A stretch of 64,000 nt of DNA from Sedimentibacter hydroxybenzoicus DSM 7310 (GCF_013403245.1 NZ_JACBNQ010000002.1:1-64000); one strand, 5' to 3'; counted from the stretch's first letter, positions 50,156-60,713 are shown. Notes: generated from the sequence alone by a model not told the origin. A program made the numbers and translations.

Positions 50156-52395
50156 TCAAACAATCCTTCCGATAACATTCTGTAATTGGCAACTAAAGAT
50201 TCCAATCTATAATTCAGAGCCGAATATCTTCTGTCAATTTTATTGTTACTAATCATATCCTGCATAAATTTTTCTATACCTACTAATACAACCAGATTCT
50301 TTGCCCTGGTAATTGCAGTGTAAAACAGATTACGGGTCAGGAGCATCGGAGGACCCCAGACAATGGGCATAATAATAACCGGAAATTCACTTCCCTGACT
50401 TTTATGGACAGTGGTTGCATAAGCGAGTATAAGCTCGTCTAATTGGTTGAAGGGGTAAATTACTTCCTTTTCTTCATCAAAGGTCACATAGATTTCTTGT
50501 TCTGTTTCATCGATAAAGGTTATAAATCCGATATCACCGTTATAAACTCCTTCGCCTGTAACAATATTTCCCTGCTTTGGTTCTATAGTCCACTGTGCCT
50601 GGTAATTGTTCTTTATCTGCATAACCTTGTCGCCAACTCTGAAAATGTATTTACCAAAGAACTTCTCTTTTTTATGCTTTGCAGGCGGATTTATAGCTGC
50701 CTGAAGCTTTAAGTTAAGCTCTATTACACCTGCTTCCCCTTTTTTCATTGGTGACAAGACCTGAATGTCCTTAACGGGGTTATAAGCATATCTTAAAGGC
50801 AGGCGATTAACGTACAAATCTACTATAATATCGACGATATCATCAGCATCCTCTCTCATGAAGAAGAAGTCCGCGTCTTGCTTGTTATATACAGGCATCT
50901 CGCCTTTATTTATACGGTGAGCATTTTGTACAATCATGCTTCCGGCAGATTGTCTGAATATGGTGTCGAGACGTATTGTTTTTATTGTATCCGAGTTTAT
51001 AATATCTGATAGTACGTTGCCTGCGCCTACGGACGGAAGCTGGTCCACATCTCCAACCAATACAAGGCGGGTTCCTTTTTTAACGGCTTTAAGCAGGTTA
51101 TTCATCAGTAAAATATCAACCATGGACATTTCGTCTATTATTATTGCATCACAATCGAGAGGTGAATTTTCATCTTTATTAAAGGACAGATTACTATCGA
51201 CTTCACCATAGGTATATTCAAGCATCCTGTGAATTGTCTTTGCATCTCTGCCGGTGGATTCGGTTATACGCTTTGCGGCTCTGCCTGTTGGTGCACAAAG
51301 AAATACGGTTTTGTGCATACTTTCAAATATTTCAATTATTGAAAGTATAATTGTTGTTTTTCCTGTTCCCGGACCTCCTGTTATTACCGTTACACCGTTA
51401 ATAATTGATTGTACGATGGCTTCATTTTGTTTATCCGACAGATTAATTGATGTTGCACTCTCAACATTTTTAAGATAGGGAATAATATCAGTTTCGGTAA
51501 TGTTAAAATCAACAGACGCCAGATTGATTAAATCTTTACATACGTTGACCTCTGCCGTGTGGTACGGTATATAATATACGGCTCTTTCATTGTTTATTGT
51601 TTCTATATGTATTTTTTCGGTAAAGGCCATGTTGCGCAATTCATCCTCAACGCTTTCTCTGTCAATTCCCAATAAGCTTACGGTTGCGTTTACCAAAAAA
51701 TCGTATGGCATATATGTGTGACCTCTGAGCGAATATTCTATCAGAGCATACCTGATACCTGAAGAAATTCTATAGGGCGATTTTTTTTCAATACCAATGG
51801 AGCTTGCTATCTTATCAGCAAGCTTAAAACCGATACCGTAAATATCTTCCGAAAGCTTATATGGATTTTCAGTTATTACTTTAATAGTGTTTTTTTCGTA
51901 TTTTTTATATATTTTAACGCTGTAGCCCGTGCTTATGTCATGATTTTGCAAAAACATCATTATTTCTCTGATATCAGCATGCTCCGAGAAGCTTTTAGAA
52001 ATCATATTTGCTTTTTTGTCGCCTATACCTTCAATTTCCATCAGCCTTTCAGGCTTGTTCTGAATTATGTCAAAGGAATCTTCTTTAAATAATTCAACTA
52101 TTTTTTTTGCTGTAGATTTTCCGATACCCTTGATTAAGCCGGAGCCCAAATAATTTTCTATCTGATCAATATTTGAGGGAAGAACGGTCTCATACATTTC
52201 GGTCTGAAATTGCTCGCCGTATTTCGGATGTTTAACTTTTTTCCCGTAAATAATAATAGTTTCTCCTGCAATATCGGTTCCGAAGGTTCCTGTTACCGTT
52301 ATAACTTCATCCTCTGTTTCCATTACAGCTACCGTATATCCGTTTTCATCATTCCTGAAAATTGTTTCCACAATCATACCTTTTAAGGTTTCCAT
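50152..52395 (-). CDS. recD2: RecD2-type ATP-dependent DNA helicase
   Basis: A 747-residue SF1B 5'-3' helicase. The N-terminal OB-like region and tandem helix-hairpin-helix (about 80-200; SGLIKGIGKSTAKKIVELF, MEIEGIGDKKANMIS) are followed by Walker A GGPGTGKTT near 342, Walker B IIIDEMSMVD near 422, GDVDQLPSVG, and C-terminal VHKSQGSEFP. RecD2 acts in repair without RecBC. Linked to comF through a four-base overlap. Confidence 0.95.
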   Translation of the reverse strand: METLKGMIVETIFRNDENGYTVAVMETEDEVITVTGTFGTDIAGETIIIYGKKVKHPKYGEQFQTEMYETVLPSNIDQIENYLGSGLIKGIGKSTAKKIVELFKEDSFDIIQNKPERLMEIEGIGDKKANMISKSFSEHADIREIMMFLQNHDISTGYSVKIYKKYEKNTIKVITENPYKLSEDIYGIGFKLADKIASSIGIEKKSPYRISSGIRYALIEYSLRGHTYMPYDFLVNATVSLLGIDRESVEDELRNMAFTEKIHIETINNERAVYYIPYHTAEVNVCKDLINLASVDFNITETDIIPYLKNVESATSINLSDKQNEAIVQSIINGVTVITGGPGTGKTTIILSIIEIFESMHKTVFLCAPTGRAAKRITESTGRDAKTIHRMLEYTYGEVDSNLSFNKDENSPLDCDAIIIDEMSMVDILLMNNLLKAVKKGTRLVLVGDVDQLPSVGAGNVLSDIINSDTIKTIRLDTIFRQSAGSMIVQNAHRINKGEMPVYNKQDADFFFMREDADDIVDIIVDLYVNRLPLRYAYNPVKDIQVLSPMKKGEAGVIELNLKLQAAINPPAKHKKEKFFGKYIFRVGDKVMQIKNNYQAQWTIEPKQGNIVTGEGVYNGDIGFITFIDETEQEIYVTFDEEKEVIYPFNQLDELILAYATTVHKSQGSEFPVIIMPIVWGPPMLLTRNLFYTAITRAKNLVVLVGIEKFMQDMISNNKIDRRYSALNYRLESLVANYRMLSEGLFE

Positions 52396-52603
52396 GCAAG
52401 CTCTCCTTACGTTAACATAGCAAAATTATACCATAAAATAAAAGTAATGTGATATAATAATATAGGATTACAAATTTTTCTTTTATTAATTAAAAAATTG
52501 TGATAATATACTAAGGTCAATTGCTTAAATTTAAGGCAAAACAAACATTAATATGTTAGTATATAAGAAAATAAATAACTTAATAAGCAAGAAAGGGAGT
52601 ATC
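52396..52603. promoter_or_regulatory. Divergent region of recD2 and the flippase gene
   Basis: Several AT-rich -10-like strings (TATAAT at 52453-52458) but no clear paired -35. It contains the exact 12-base palindrome CTTAAATTTAAG (52524-52535) inside TTGC...GGCAA, which could be an operator. No gene is seen. Confidence 0.35.
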
Positions 52604-54196
52604 ATGTCTAAGGAAAATTTTATTAAGGGTGCTGCAATATTGGGTATAGCCGGATTGCTCGTTAAAATACTGGGAGCAATATACAGAATACCGTTAACAA
52701 ATTTAATAGGAACAGAAGGAATAGGCTACTATCAACCTGCCTATAATATATATAATCTGTTGCTCGTTGTGTCTCTATCGGGATTCCCTACGGCAATAGC
52801 TAAAATAGTATCGGAAAAAAGAGCACTGCAAAATTATGAAGGAGCTTACCAGGTATATAAAATATCCCTATGGGGATTGTTTTTAATAGCGCTGGTTTCA
52901 TCTTTATTTATATTGATTTTTGCAAAAAATATAGTCAGTTTTATTGGCTATCCAGGTTCTTATTATTCAATGCTGGCTCTTGTTCCTGCTTTGTTTGCCG
53001 TTCCTTTATTATCTGCCTACAGAGGATTTTTCCAAGGAACACAAAACATGACTCCGATTGCAATATCACAAATAATCGAGCAGATATTCAGAGTAGCCGT
53101 AGGATTGTATTTAGCATATGCATTAGTCGGAAGAGGACTTGAAGAAGCTGCGGCAGGTGCAACCTTCGGAGCGTCTGCAGGTGCGGTAGCAGCGCTTATA
53201 CTTATATATTTAATGTTCTTTTTAAGCAGAAAAAGCATTAAAAAAGAAATTAAGCTATCTAAAAATAACAGGACAGAGCCTCTATGGGATATAACTAAAA
53301 AACTTTTATACATAGCAGTTCCTATTACTATAGGTGCTTCCATTGCGCCGCTTATGGGAAATATGGATTCATTCATAGTCTCAAATCGTCTTGCTGCTAT
53401 TGGATATACGGTTAAACAATATACGGATATGTTCGGGGAATTAAGCGGGACGGCACAAACATTAATTAACTTCCCTCAGGTTTTTTCAACAGCCGTTGCC
53501 ATGAGCATGGTACCCGCTATCACAGAGGCATTTACAAAAAAACAAATAACGAAGCTTAATATAACCGCAAATGCAGGTGTAAAAATGTCGTTAATCATAG
53601 GTCTTCCCTGCGGGATGGGCTTATTATTGCTGGCCGAACCGATTATCGCATTGCTGTATCCGTCATTGGGACCAGAAACTCATGCCAGCTCGGGAGCACT
53701 TTTGGAGATACTGGCCATAAGCGTTATTTTCCTTACGGTTGTTCAGGCATTTACCGCAATACTTCAATCCATAAATAAACAGTTCCATCCGGTTAAGAAC
53801 CTCGCTATTGGTTTAGTTGTAAAGGTGATTTTGTCATATATATTGATAGGTATACCTTCAATAAATATCAGAGGTGCAGCAATAAGCACTATGATAGCTT
53901 ATCTAGCAGTAGCAATACTAAACTGGTTTGATATAAACAACACAAAAGTAAGAATTAATTTTGTTCAAATAACTGCAAGACCCTTATTGTCAACTGCTGT
54001 AATGTCTATAGCTACGGCTGTATCATTCAGAGTGTTTGAAGGTTTGTTAAGCAGCCGAAATTTAGCAACTCTGAGTGCAATAGCAGTTGCAGGTGTAGTT
54101 TATGTTGTATGCTTGTTCTTAACGGGAGCGATTACGAAAGAGGATTTAGAATTAATACCAAAAGGAGAAAAATTGCAAAGATTTGTGAGGAAATAA
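52604..54196 (+). CDS. MOP-superfamily lipid flippase (SpoVB/MurJ-like)
   Basis: A 530-residue polytopic protein with about 14 helices. IKGAAILGIAGLLVKILGAIYRIPLTNLIGTEGIGYYQPAYNIYN at the N-terminus is the SpoVB/Amj-type opening. It probably flips lipid-linked cell-wall or polysaccharide precursors; SpoVB itself acts in spore cortex synthesis. GGGAG precedes ATG 52604; the frame is open 17 codons further up without a site. The mazG gene begins one base after its stop, an arrangement common in clostridia (spoVB-mazG-hup). Confidence 0.9.
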   Translation: MSKENFIKGAAILGIAGLLVKILGAIYRIPLTNLIGTEGIGYYQPAYNIYNLLLVVSLSGFPTAIAKIVSEKRALQNYEGAYQVYKISLWGLFLIALVSSLFILIFAKNIVSFIGYPGSYYSMLALVPALFAVPLLSAYRGFFQGTQNMTPIAISQIIEQIFRVAVGLYLAYALVGRGLEEAAAGATFGASAGAVAALILIYLMFFLSRKSIKKEIKLSKNNRTEPLWDITKKLLYIAVPITIGASIAPLMGNMDSFIVSNRLAAIGYTVKQYTDMFGELSGTAQTLINFPQVFSTAVAMSMVPAITEAFTKKQITKLNITANAGVKMSLIIGLPCGMGLLLLAEPIIALLYPSLGPETHASSGALLEILAISVIFLTVVQAFTAILQSINKQFHPVKNLAIGLVVKVILSYILIGIPSINIRGAAISTMIAYLAVAILNWFDINNTKVRINFVQITARPLLSTAVMSIATAVSFRVFEGLLSSRNLATLSAIAVAGVVYVVCLFLTGAITKEDLELIPKGEKLQRFVRK

Positions 54197-54197
54197 C

Positions 54198-55640
54198 ATG
54201 AATACAGTCCAGATAATCGGCTTGGGTGCAGGGTGCATAGATGATTTGACAGTAAAGGCATACAATGCATTAAATGAAAATATACCAACTTTTGTAAGAA
54301 CGGAAAGGCATCCGACCGTAAATGAGTTAAAAAAAAATATAAAGATAGAAAGTTTTGATATTTTTTTTGAAAAATTTGAAACTTTTGATGAAGTTTATGA
54401 AAAAATAACCGATAATATAATAGAGTTATCAAAACAGCATAAAAAAATCAATTATTGTACCGCGGGAAGTCCTTACTATGGCGATATTGTTACAAAAAAG
54501 CTATTAAATGAATATAAGGACAAAATTAATATAATAATAATTGATGGAATAAGCTTTCTTGACAAATGCATAAAATTATCCGGCTATTCCGATTATAAAT
54601 CCATAAAGATAGTAGATTGTCTCGAAGCAGACGAGTATTCCTTTGACGTAAATTCTATGAATATTATTACTCAGATCTACGATGAAGAAATGGCTTCTTC
54701 AGTGAAATTGAAACTTATGGAGACGTATCCGGACACAACCGAAGTATTAAATATAGATGTATTGGATGAAAAAGTTAAAAAAATACCTCTATATATGTTG
54801 GATCAAGAAAAAAAATATGGATTTTCAACCTATTTTTGCATTATGCCTATTGATATTTCAAAAAAGACGGTGTATAATATTGATAATCTGTTAAGAATTG
54901 TCAGGACCTTGAGGGGACCTGACGGATGCCCCTGGGACATGAAGCAAACTCATCAATCTATCAGGCAGCATGTTATAGAAGAAGCATATGAAGTTGTAGA
55001 TGCAATAGATAATGATGATGTAGACAATTTAATTGAAGAGCTCGGTGATTTATTATTTCAGGTAGTGTTTCATGCAGAGCTTGGCAGCGAGGACGGATAT
55101 TTTAATTTCAATGACATTCTCAATAACCTGTGTAACAAAATGTATTTTCGTCATCCTCATGTGTTTGGAGACATAAAGGTAAGTGATGCTGATGAGGCAT
55201 TGAAAAGCTGGGAATCTTCAAAGGCTGAGCAAAAGAATTTAAATACATATACTGATAATTTAAAGGATGTACCAAAATCACTGTCCACATTGAGCAGAAG
55301 CTACAAGATACAAAAGAGGGCTGCAGAAGTGGGATTCGATTGGCCAGATGCAGAGGGAGCAATCGAAAAAATAAAAGAAGAGCTCATTGAATTCATTGAG
55401 GAATACAAAAAGTATGATGACCATAGAATGGAGAACGAGTTCGGAGATTTGTTATTTGCTTTAGTTAATCTTGCGCGTTTTGTAAATATAAACCCTGACG
55501 TTGCGTTGAACAGAACAATCAACAAATTTATAAACAGATTTGAATATATTGAAAAACATGCCAAAAAAGATTTAAAACAAATGACTCTGAATGAAATGGA
55601 TGAGCTATGGGAAGAATCAAAGTTCCATTTAGGAATTTAG
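54198..55640 (+). CDS. mazG: Nucleoside triphosphate pyrophosphohydrolase MazG with N-terminal methylase-like domain
   Basis: A 480-residue protein of YabN type. Residues 1-215 are a tetrapyrrole (SAM) methylase-like domain (VQIIGLGAGCIDDLTVKAYNAL; CTAGSPYYGD). Residues 225-475 hold two MazG units with LRGPDGCPWDMKQTHQS, EEAYEVVDAID and EELGDLLFQVVFHAE. It should hydrolyse non-canonical or excess NTPs to NMP and PPi. The methylase part is diverged (Cys and Ser where Gly-rich loops usually lie) and may not be active. Confidence 0.93.
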   Translation: MNTVQIIGLGAGCIDDLTVKAYNALNENIPTFVRTERHPTVNELKKNIKIESFDIFFEKFETFDEVYEKITDNIIELSKQHKKINYCTAGSPYYGDIVTKKLLNEYKDKINIIIIDGISFLDKCIKLSGYSDYKSIKIVDCLEADEYSFDVNSMNIITQIYDEEMASSVKLKLMETYPDTTEVLNIDVLDEKVKKIPLYMLDQEKKYGFSTYFCIMPIDISKKTVYNIDNLLRIVRTLRGPDGCPWDMKQTHQSIRQHVIEEAYEVVDAIDNDDVDNLIEELGDLLFQVVFHAELGSEDGYFNFNDILNNLCNKMYFRHPHVFGDIKVSDADEALKSWESSKAEQKNLNTYTDNLKDVPKSLSTLSRSYKIQKRAAEVGFDWPDAEGAIEKIKEELIEFIEEYKKYDDHRMENEFGDLLFALVNLARFVNINPDVALNRTINKFINRFEYIEKHAKKDLKQMTLNEMDELWEESKFHLGI

Positions 55641-55677
55641 ATAAAAAAACAAAAGAAATTAATTAAGGAGGGTTATA

Positions 55678-55953
55678 ATGAATAAAGCTGAATTAATAGC
55701 AAGTGTTGCAGAAAAAACTGGTTTTACTAAAAAAGATGCTGAAAAAGCATTAAACGGATTCATGGAAACTATAAAAGATGAATTAGTTGCAGGCGGCAAA
55801 GTTCAATTAGTTGGATTCGGAACTTTTGAAGTTAGAGACAGAAAAGAAAGACAAGGAAGAAATCCGAGAAATCCTGGCGAAACAATAGAAATACCAGCTT
55901 CAAAGGCTCCTGTATTTAAAGCAGGAAAATCCTTAAAAGAAGCAGTAAATTAG
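55678..55953 (+). CDS. hup: HU family DNA-binding protein
   Basis: A 91-residue nucleoid protein. It has helix pair MNKAELIASVAEKTGFTKKDAEKALNGFM, then the DNA-bending arm with GFGTFEVRDRKERQGRNPRNPGE and IPASKAPVFKAGKSLK, where the conserved Pro intercalates. AAGGAGG precedes ATG 55678. Follows spoVB-like and mazG in the usual order. Confidence 0.97.
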   Translation: MNKAELIASVAEKTGFTKKDAEKALNGFMETIKDELVAGGKVQLVGFGTFEVRDRKERQGRNPRNPGETIEIPASKAPVFKAGKSLKEAVN

Positions 55954-55969
55954 TAAGAATAAACATATT

Positions 55970-55996
55970 AAAAGGTCGTATTTTACGACCTTTTTG
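55970..55996 (+). terminator. hup terminator
   Basis: AAAGGTCGTA (55971-55980) pairs perfectly with TACGACCTTT (55984-55993) over a 3-base loop, then TTTGT. Confidence 0.85.
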
Positions 55997-56012
55997 TATT
56001 ACTAAGTATAAT

Positions 56013-56720
56013 CTATTTCTTTGTAGTTCCAAGGTATGCATCCTTAACTCTTTCATCCTGTAAAAGATCCAACCCTTTTCCCTCCATTTTTATATTGCCT
56101 GTTTCCAGAACGTATCCGTAGTCGGCAACCTTCAATGCCTTATTGGCATTTTGTTCAATCAGCAATATTGTAGTCCCTGATTTATTTATTTCCTTAATAA
56201 TATCAAATATGTCGTTTACTATTAAGGGTGCAAGACCCAGAGACGGTTCATCCATCATTATGAGCTTCGGCTTAGCCATTAATGCCCTGCCGACCGCAAG
56301 CATCTGCTGCTCCCCTCCTGATAATGTACCTGCCAGTTGCCACGAACGCTCCTTCAATCTTGGAAACAAATCATAAACTCTCAATATATCATCATCTATG
56401 TTATCTTTTTGAAGATAAGCGCCTATTTTTAAATTCTCAAGAACGGTTAAATTGGCAAATACTCTTCTTCCCTCGGGAACTAATGTAATTCCCTTTGCAA
56501 CAATATTTATGGTGTCCATACCTATGATATTTTCACCTAAGAAAGTTATTTCGCCTGAGCGTGGTTTAACAAGACCTGCAATGGTTCTCAGTGTCGTGCT
56601 TTTTCCTGCTCCGTTGGCGCCAATCAGCGTTACAATTGATTTTTCGGGGACACTGAGTGTGATACCCTTAACAGCAGAAATTCCGCCATAATTAACTTGT
56701 AAATTTTTAATCTCAAGCAT
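56013..56720 (-). CDS. livF: Branched-chain amino-acid ABC transporter ATPase LivF
   Basis: A 235-residue ATPase: Walker A GANGAGKS near 36, signature LSGGEQQMLAV near 136, Walker B LIMMDEPSLGLAP, switch LIEQNANKAL. YAVLETG and GLDLLQDERVKDAYLG at the end are LivF marks. ATG 56720 follows a GGGGGTGGAAG stretch and overlaps the end of livG by eight bases; an upstream in-frame extension to 56774 lies wholly within livG and is not credible. Confidence 0.93.
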   Translation of the reverse strand: MLEIKNLQVNYGGISAVKGITLSVPEKSIVTLIGANGAGKSTTLRTIAGLVKPRSGEITFLGENIIGMDTINIVAKGITLVPEGRRVFANLTVLENLKIGAYLQKDNIDDDILRVYDLFPRLKERSWQLAGTLSGGEQQMLAVGRALMAKPKLIMMDEPSLGLAPLIVNDIFDIIKEINKSGTTILLIEQNANKALKVADYGYVLETGNIKMEGKGLDLLQDERVKDAYLGTTKK

Positions 56721-57483
56721 CTTCTTCCACCCCCAGATACGCCTCGATAACTCTTTTGTTGTTCTTGACTTCATCTGCCGTACCTTGTGCTATAAGCTGA
56801 CCGAAATCCAAAACATATATTTTATCGGATATTTCCATTACAAGGTCCATGTGATGTTCAATCATAAAAATAGTAAGCTCAAATTCATCTCGTATGGTGT
56901 GAATGAAGCCGGATAGCTGCATAGTTTCGCTGGGGTTCATACCCGCAGCAGGCTCATCCAACAGCAGCAGCTTTGCATCTGTCGCTAAAGCTCTCGCAAT
57001 TTCAAGCTTTCTTTGCTCTCCATAAGGAAGTGAATGAGCTATTTCATTTTTTAAACTCAGAAGTCCCAGCTTTTCTAAAAGCATTTCAGATTTGCTTCTC
57101 ATGCTTTTTTCTTCTTTTCTTGACCAAGGCATTCTTGTTGTATATGATAAGAAATTGCTCTTCACATGAAGATGGTTTGCTATTAATATATTGTCTAAAA
57201 CAGTTAAGTTTTTAAATAAACGAATGTTTTGAAATGTTCTTGCAATACCCTTGTTAGTTATTTTATCAGGAGAAAGGCCGGTGATTTTTTCTCCGTTAAA
57301 GTATACACTTCCTTTAGTGGGCTGATAAACTCCTGTAATTACGTTGAATGCCGTTGTCTTTCCGGCGCCGTTGGGACCTATAAGTGCAACTATTTTTCCT
57401 TTTTCAACCTCTATATTTAGATCATTTACGGCTGTAACGCCGCCAAACTGCATAACAATATTATCTGCCTTTAAAACACTCAT
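56713..57483 (-). CDS. livG: Branched-chain amino-acid ABC transporter ATPase LivG
   Basis: A 256-residue ATPase: Walker A GPNGAGKT near 36, LivG-specific insert ([22 protein letters not shown]), signature [15 protein letters not shown] near 150, Walker [14 protein letters not shown], switch IEHHMD. The signature LPYGEQ in place of LSGGQ is usual for LivG. TAAGGAGG precedes ATG 57483, which overlaps the livM stop by four bases. Confidence 0.93.
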   Translation of the reverse strand: MSVLKADNIVMQFGGVTAVNDLNIEVEKGKIVALIGPNGAGKTTAFNVITGVYQPTKGSVYFNGEKITGLSPDKITNKGIARTFQNIRLFKNLTVLDNILIANHLHVKSNFLSYTTRMPWSRKEEKSMRSKSEMLLEKLGLLSLKNEIAHSLPYGEQRKLEIARALATDAKLLLLDEPAAGMNPSETMQLSGFIHTIRDEFELTIFMIEHHMDLVMEISDKIYVLDFGQLIAQGTADEVKNNKRVIEAYLGVEEDA

Positions 57484-58544
57484 CGTTTGTACCTCCTTAG
57501 CCGTCCGAACCAATCTCTTACCATGCCCCAGGAAAGCTCTTTTTGCCCTAAGAGACCGTTTCTGAAGAACAGCACCAATATCATCAATAATGCAGAGAAT
57601 ATAACCATTCTGAAGCCGGCTCTGAATATTGGAATAGTAACTCCGAAGAGAGTCAGAGGATTGTCGAAGAATCTAAGAACCTCTAATCCTATTGTAACTA
57701 TAAAGGAAGCAATAACGGTACCCGAAATACTTCCCATACCGCCTAATACTATCATCAACAGGAAGTTGTATGTCATAGTAAAATAAAATTGCTTTGGATC
57801 GACTGTTCCTAACAGTGAAGCAAATAAGCCGCCGCCTATACCGGCAAAGAAAGCACCTATGGCAAAGGACATAACCTTGTGCTTAAACAGGTTTATACCC
57901 ATTGCTTCGGCAGCAACCGCATCCTCGCGGATTGCTTTAAAGGCTCTTCCGTAGCTTGAATTAATCAAAAATACAATGAATGCAACGGAAAGTATCATTA
58001 CCCCGAAGAAAACCCACATAGTCGGCATTTTTGGTATGCTTTTGATTCCAAGTGCACCATTTGTAATGGTTTTAGCATTTGTAAAAACAATTCTTATAAT
58101 TTCCGAGAAGCCCAGTGTGGCTATTGCCAGATAGTCACTTTTCAAGCGCAATACAGGTATTCCTATTAATATTGCAACCAAAGCAGCTAACAGACCTCCT
58201 AAAAGTAATGCTGCAGGAAAAGGGATGTGAATTCCCGCGAGTGCAGGATTTTGCGGAACAACGTAAAATATTGAAGCTCTGGATTCAAGAGGTACCGTAA
58301 ATATTGCTACAGTATATGCACCGATTGCCATAAAACCCGCCTGCCCTAATGAGAAAAGTCCCGTAAATCCATTTACAAGATTCATTGAAACGCTCACAAT
58401 AGTATAAATAGCCGCAAGGTTTAAAACACGTCTTACATATTCATCTCCTATATACTTTAAATCAAGCAGGGTAAGGAGTACCGCAAATACAATAAACAAC
58501 AGTATATAAGCTTTAATGTTGTGATCTTTTCTTTGATTTATCAT
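57480..58544 (-). CDS. livM: Branched-chain amino-acid ABC transporter permease LivM
   Basis: A 354-residue permease with about nine helices. [21 protein letters not shown] near 60 and [45 protein letters not shown] near 208 are LivM hallmarks. The C-terminal cytoplasmic tail is basic. Start ATG overlaps the livH stop by four bases, giving tight coupling through the whole liv operon. Confidence 0.94.
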   Translation of the reverse strand: MINQRKDHNIKAYILLFIVFAVLLTLLDLKYIGDEYVRRVLNLAAIYTIVSVSMNLVNGFTGLFSLGQAGFMAIGAYTVAIFTVPLESRASIFYVVPQNPALAGIHIPFPAALLLGGLLAALVAILIGIPVLRLKSDYLAIATLGFSEIIRIVFTNAKTITNGALGIKSIPKMPTMWVFFGVMILSVAFIVFLINSSYGRAFKAIREDAVAAEAMGINLFKHKVMSFAIGAFFAGIGGGLFASLLGTVDPKQFYFTMTYNFLLMIVLGGMGSISGTVIASFIVTIGLEVLRFFDNPLTLFGVTIPIFRAGFRMVIFSALLMILVLFFRNGLLGQKELSWGMVRDWFGRLRRYKR

Positions 58545-59443
58545 ACCTTATCCGTCACCTTCTCTCCAAGAAGTCCTGTCGGTTTAACCAACAATACTAC
58601 AATTAATATAACAAATGCAATTGCATCTCTGTAGCCCGTCAATGCAGGCAGGAATGTAACCAGCATTATTTCTGCCATACCCAGTATGAATCCACCGAGA
58701 ACAGCGCCGGTTGTATTCCCTATACCGCCTAATACGGCAGCTATGAAGCATTTAAGTCCCGGCATTACACCAACCAAAGGATATATTGACGGATATTTGG
58801 AGCCCCACAATACTGCACCTATGGCAGCAAGTCCCGAACCTATAATAAAGGTTGTTGAAATAACTCTGTTTATATTGATGCCCATCAGCCTTGCTGTTTC
58901 AAAATCTACTGAGCTGGCACGCATGGCCATTCCTATTTTTGTTTTATTAGTTATAAATAATACCACATACAGCAATATGATCGTTATTATCGGTGTTAAT
59001 AACGTTGCTACTGTTAAGGATATATTGCCTATTCTTATCGCTTTTGTAAGAAAAGCAATATCAGGGAAGCCTTTAGGAACTCCCGTAAATAAATATGTTG
59101 CTAAATTTTCCAAAAGAAAAGAAACTCCGATCGCCGATATCATTATTGACATACGAGGAGCATTTCTAAGTGGTCTGTATGCCACCTTTTCAATAATAAC
59201 CCCCAGCAGCACAGTAAAAGCTATTACAATTATTATTGATACATACCAAGGCAGACGAAAACTAACCATGCTGAATATCATAAAGTAAGCTGCCATCATA
59301 AAGATATCACCGTGTGCAAAGTTAATAAGCCTCAGTATTCCATAAACCATTGTATAACCTATGGCGATGAGAGCATACAAGCTGCCTATGGAAATACCGT
59401 TAGCAAGTTGCTGCATAAAAGTTTCAAATGATACTAAAACCAT
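58541..59443 (-). CDS. livH: Branched-chain amino-acid ABC transporter permease LivH
   Basis: A 300-residue permease with about eight helices. LANGISIGSLYALIAIGYTMVYGILRLINFAHGDIFM near residue 10 and AMRASSVDFETARLMGININRVI near 195 define LivH. The frame runs upstream to 59566, but GGAGGAAT just before ATG 59443 and the family length show that as the start; the longer frame would run into the hairpin after livJ. Confidence 0.94.
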   Translation of the reverse strand: MVLVSFETFMQQLANGISIGSLYALIAIGYTMVYGILRLINFAHGDIFMMAAYFMIFSMVSFRLPWYVSIIIVIAFTVLLGVIIEKVAYRPLRNAPRMSIMISAIGVSFLLENLATYLFTGVPKGFPDIAFLTKAIRIGNISLTVATLLTPIITIILLYVVLFITNKTKIGMAMRASSVDFETARLMGININRVISTTFIIGSGLAAIGAVLWGSKYPSIYPLVGVMPGLKCFIAAVLGGIGNTTGAVLGGFILGMAEIMLVTFLPALTGYRDAIAFVILIVVLLVKPTGLLGEKVTDKV

Positions 59444-59479
59444 ATTATTCCTCCAATAACAGTTGAATTCAATTGTAAA

Positions 59480-59502
59480 AGGGCGAACGACCGGTTCGCC
59501 CT
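59480..59502 (-). terminator. Attenuator hairpin between livJ and livH
   Basis: AGGGCGAAC (59480-59488) pairs perfectly with GTTCGCCCT (59494-59502) over a 5-base loop. On the minus strand it is followed by TTTAC only, so it probably allows partial read-through and keeps receptor levels above permease levels. Confidence 0.75.
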
Positions 59503-59519
59503 GTAAGTCTATTATTGAA

Positions 59520-60671
59520 CTATTTAACTTCAACTGTGTCGATGTAAACAAATCTTCCTTCTTCAACTGTTTTAATAACAGCTATATTTTTATCTGCGTC
59601 TCCTTCTTCTGTGAAATTAATCACACCTGTAACGCCTTCAAAGTCCTTTGTTGCATTAAGTGCATCCTTGATAGCATCTCCGTCTGTTGAGCCCGCACGT
59701 TCAATAGCGTCTCTTATTAACAGATAAGCATCGTATCCCAATGCTGCAACTGCAGGGATTATAGGTTCCTTATCTCCCAATTCTTTTTTGTAGCCTTCAA
59801 CGAATACTTTTGCTTCGTTTGTTGCAGGATCATTTTCATCAAAGAATGTAGATAGTACTATACCTTCGGCATATTCACCTGCTACGTCTATAACTGCAGG
59901 ATTTTCCCAGGTATCGCCGCCCATTATTAAGCTTTGGATATCAAGAGCTCTTGCCTGTCTGATAATTAAAGGTGCAGTTGTTGCTGAGCTTGGAGCAAAT
60001 ATTACGTCAGGATTTTTCGCTTTAATGTTTGTAAGTATACCATTAAAGTCAGAATCATTTACTTGGAATTCAGAAATGTCAACTATACTATTTGGATCTC
60101 CTGTCAGCTCTTTAAAAGCATCAATAAAGAAATTTCCTAAACCAACTGAATAGTCATCTCCGTTTTGCATGATAACTGCTGCTGTTTTAGCTCCCTGTTG
60201 TAATGCATAGTTTGCCATTACTCTACCTTGGAAAGGATCCAAAAAGCACGCGCGGAAATAATATTCATTTCCTTGTGTAACCATCGGATTTGTACAAGAA
60301 GCACCCATAGTAGGTATTTTAGCACTTTTGATTATGTCTCCGGCTGCTATTGAAACACCTGAACCGTATGAACCGATAATAGCCACAACTTTGTCGTTTT
60401 CAATCAATCTTGTTACTGCTGTGGTTGCCTCACCTTTATCACTTTTATTATCCACTATTACAAGTTCTATTTTCTTTCCTAATACTTCTCCATACATTTT
60501 ATTTGCATACTTAATACCATCGAGTTCTTGTAAACCTCCTCCTCCGTTTTCGCCGGTCAGTGGTTCAAACACCCCGATTTTTATTACATCAGATTCCTCA
60601 TTTTTAGCACATGCCGCAAAGCTGGCAAGTACCATTAACAGGCATAATAATAACGATAATTTTCTTTTCAT
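59520..60671 (-). CDS. livJ: Branched-chain amino-acid ABC transporter receptor lipoprotein
   Basis: A 383-residue periplasmic-binding-type lipoprotein with signal peptide and lipobox SFAAC (Cys about 20). Motifs IKIGVFEPLTGENGGGGLQELDGIKYA, ITGSYGSGVSIAAGDI-like near 100, and MGASCTNPMVTQGNEYYFR near 125 belong to the LivJ/AmiC family. First gene of livJHMGF. An unusual poly-Gly run (GENGGGG) lies where many members have a single Gly. Confidence 0.92.
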   Translation of the reverse strand: MKRKLSLLLCLLMVLASFAACAKNEESDVIKIGVFEPLTGENGGGGLQELDGIKYANKMYGEVLGKKIELVIVDNKSDKGEATTAVTRLIENDKVVAIIGSYGSGVSIAAGDIIKSAKIPTMGASCTNPMVTQGNEYYFRACFLDPFQGRVMANYALQQGAKTAAVIMQNGDDYSVGLGNFFIDAFKELTGDPNSIVDISEFQVNDSDFNGILTNIKAKNPDVIFAPSSATTAPLIIRQARALDIQSLIMGGDTWENPAVIDVAGEYAEGIVLSTFFDENDPATNEAKVFVEGYKKELGDKEPIIPAVAALGYDAYLLIRDAIERAGSTDGDAIKDALNATKDFEGVTGVINFTEEGDADKNIAVIKTVEEGRFVYIDTVEVK

Positions 60672-60713
60672 ATTCTTCTCCTCACCTATTAAAATTTATA
60701 ATAAATTTCTATG

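Noticed and set aside
58541-59566. Longer LivH start at 59566
   Set aside because: It would translate through the attenuator hairpin and the livJ end; GGAGG and family length support 59443.
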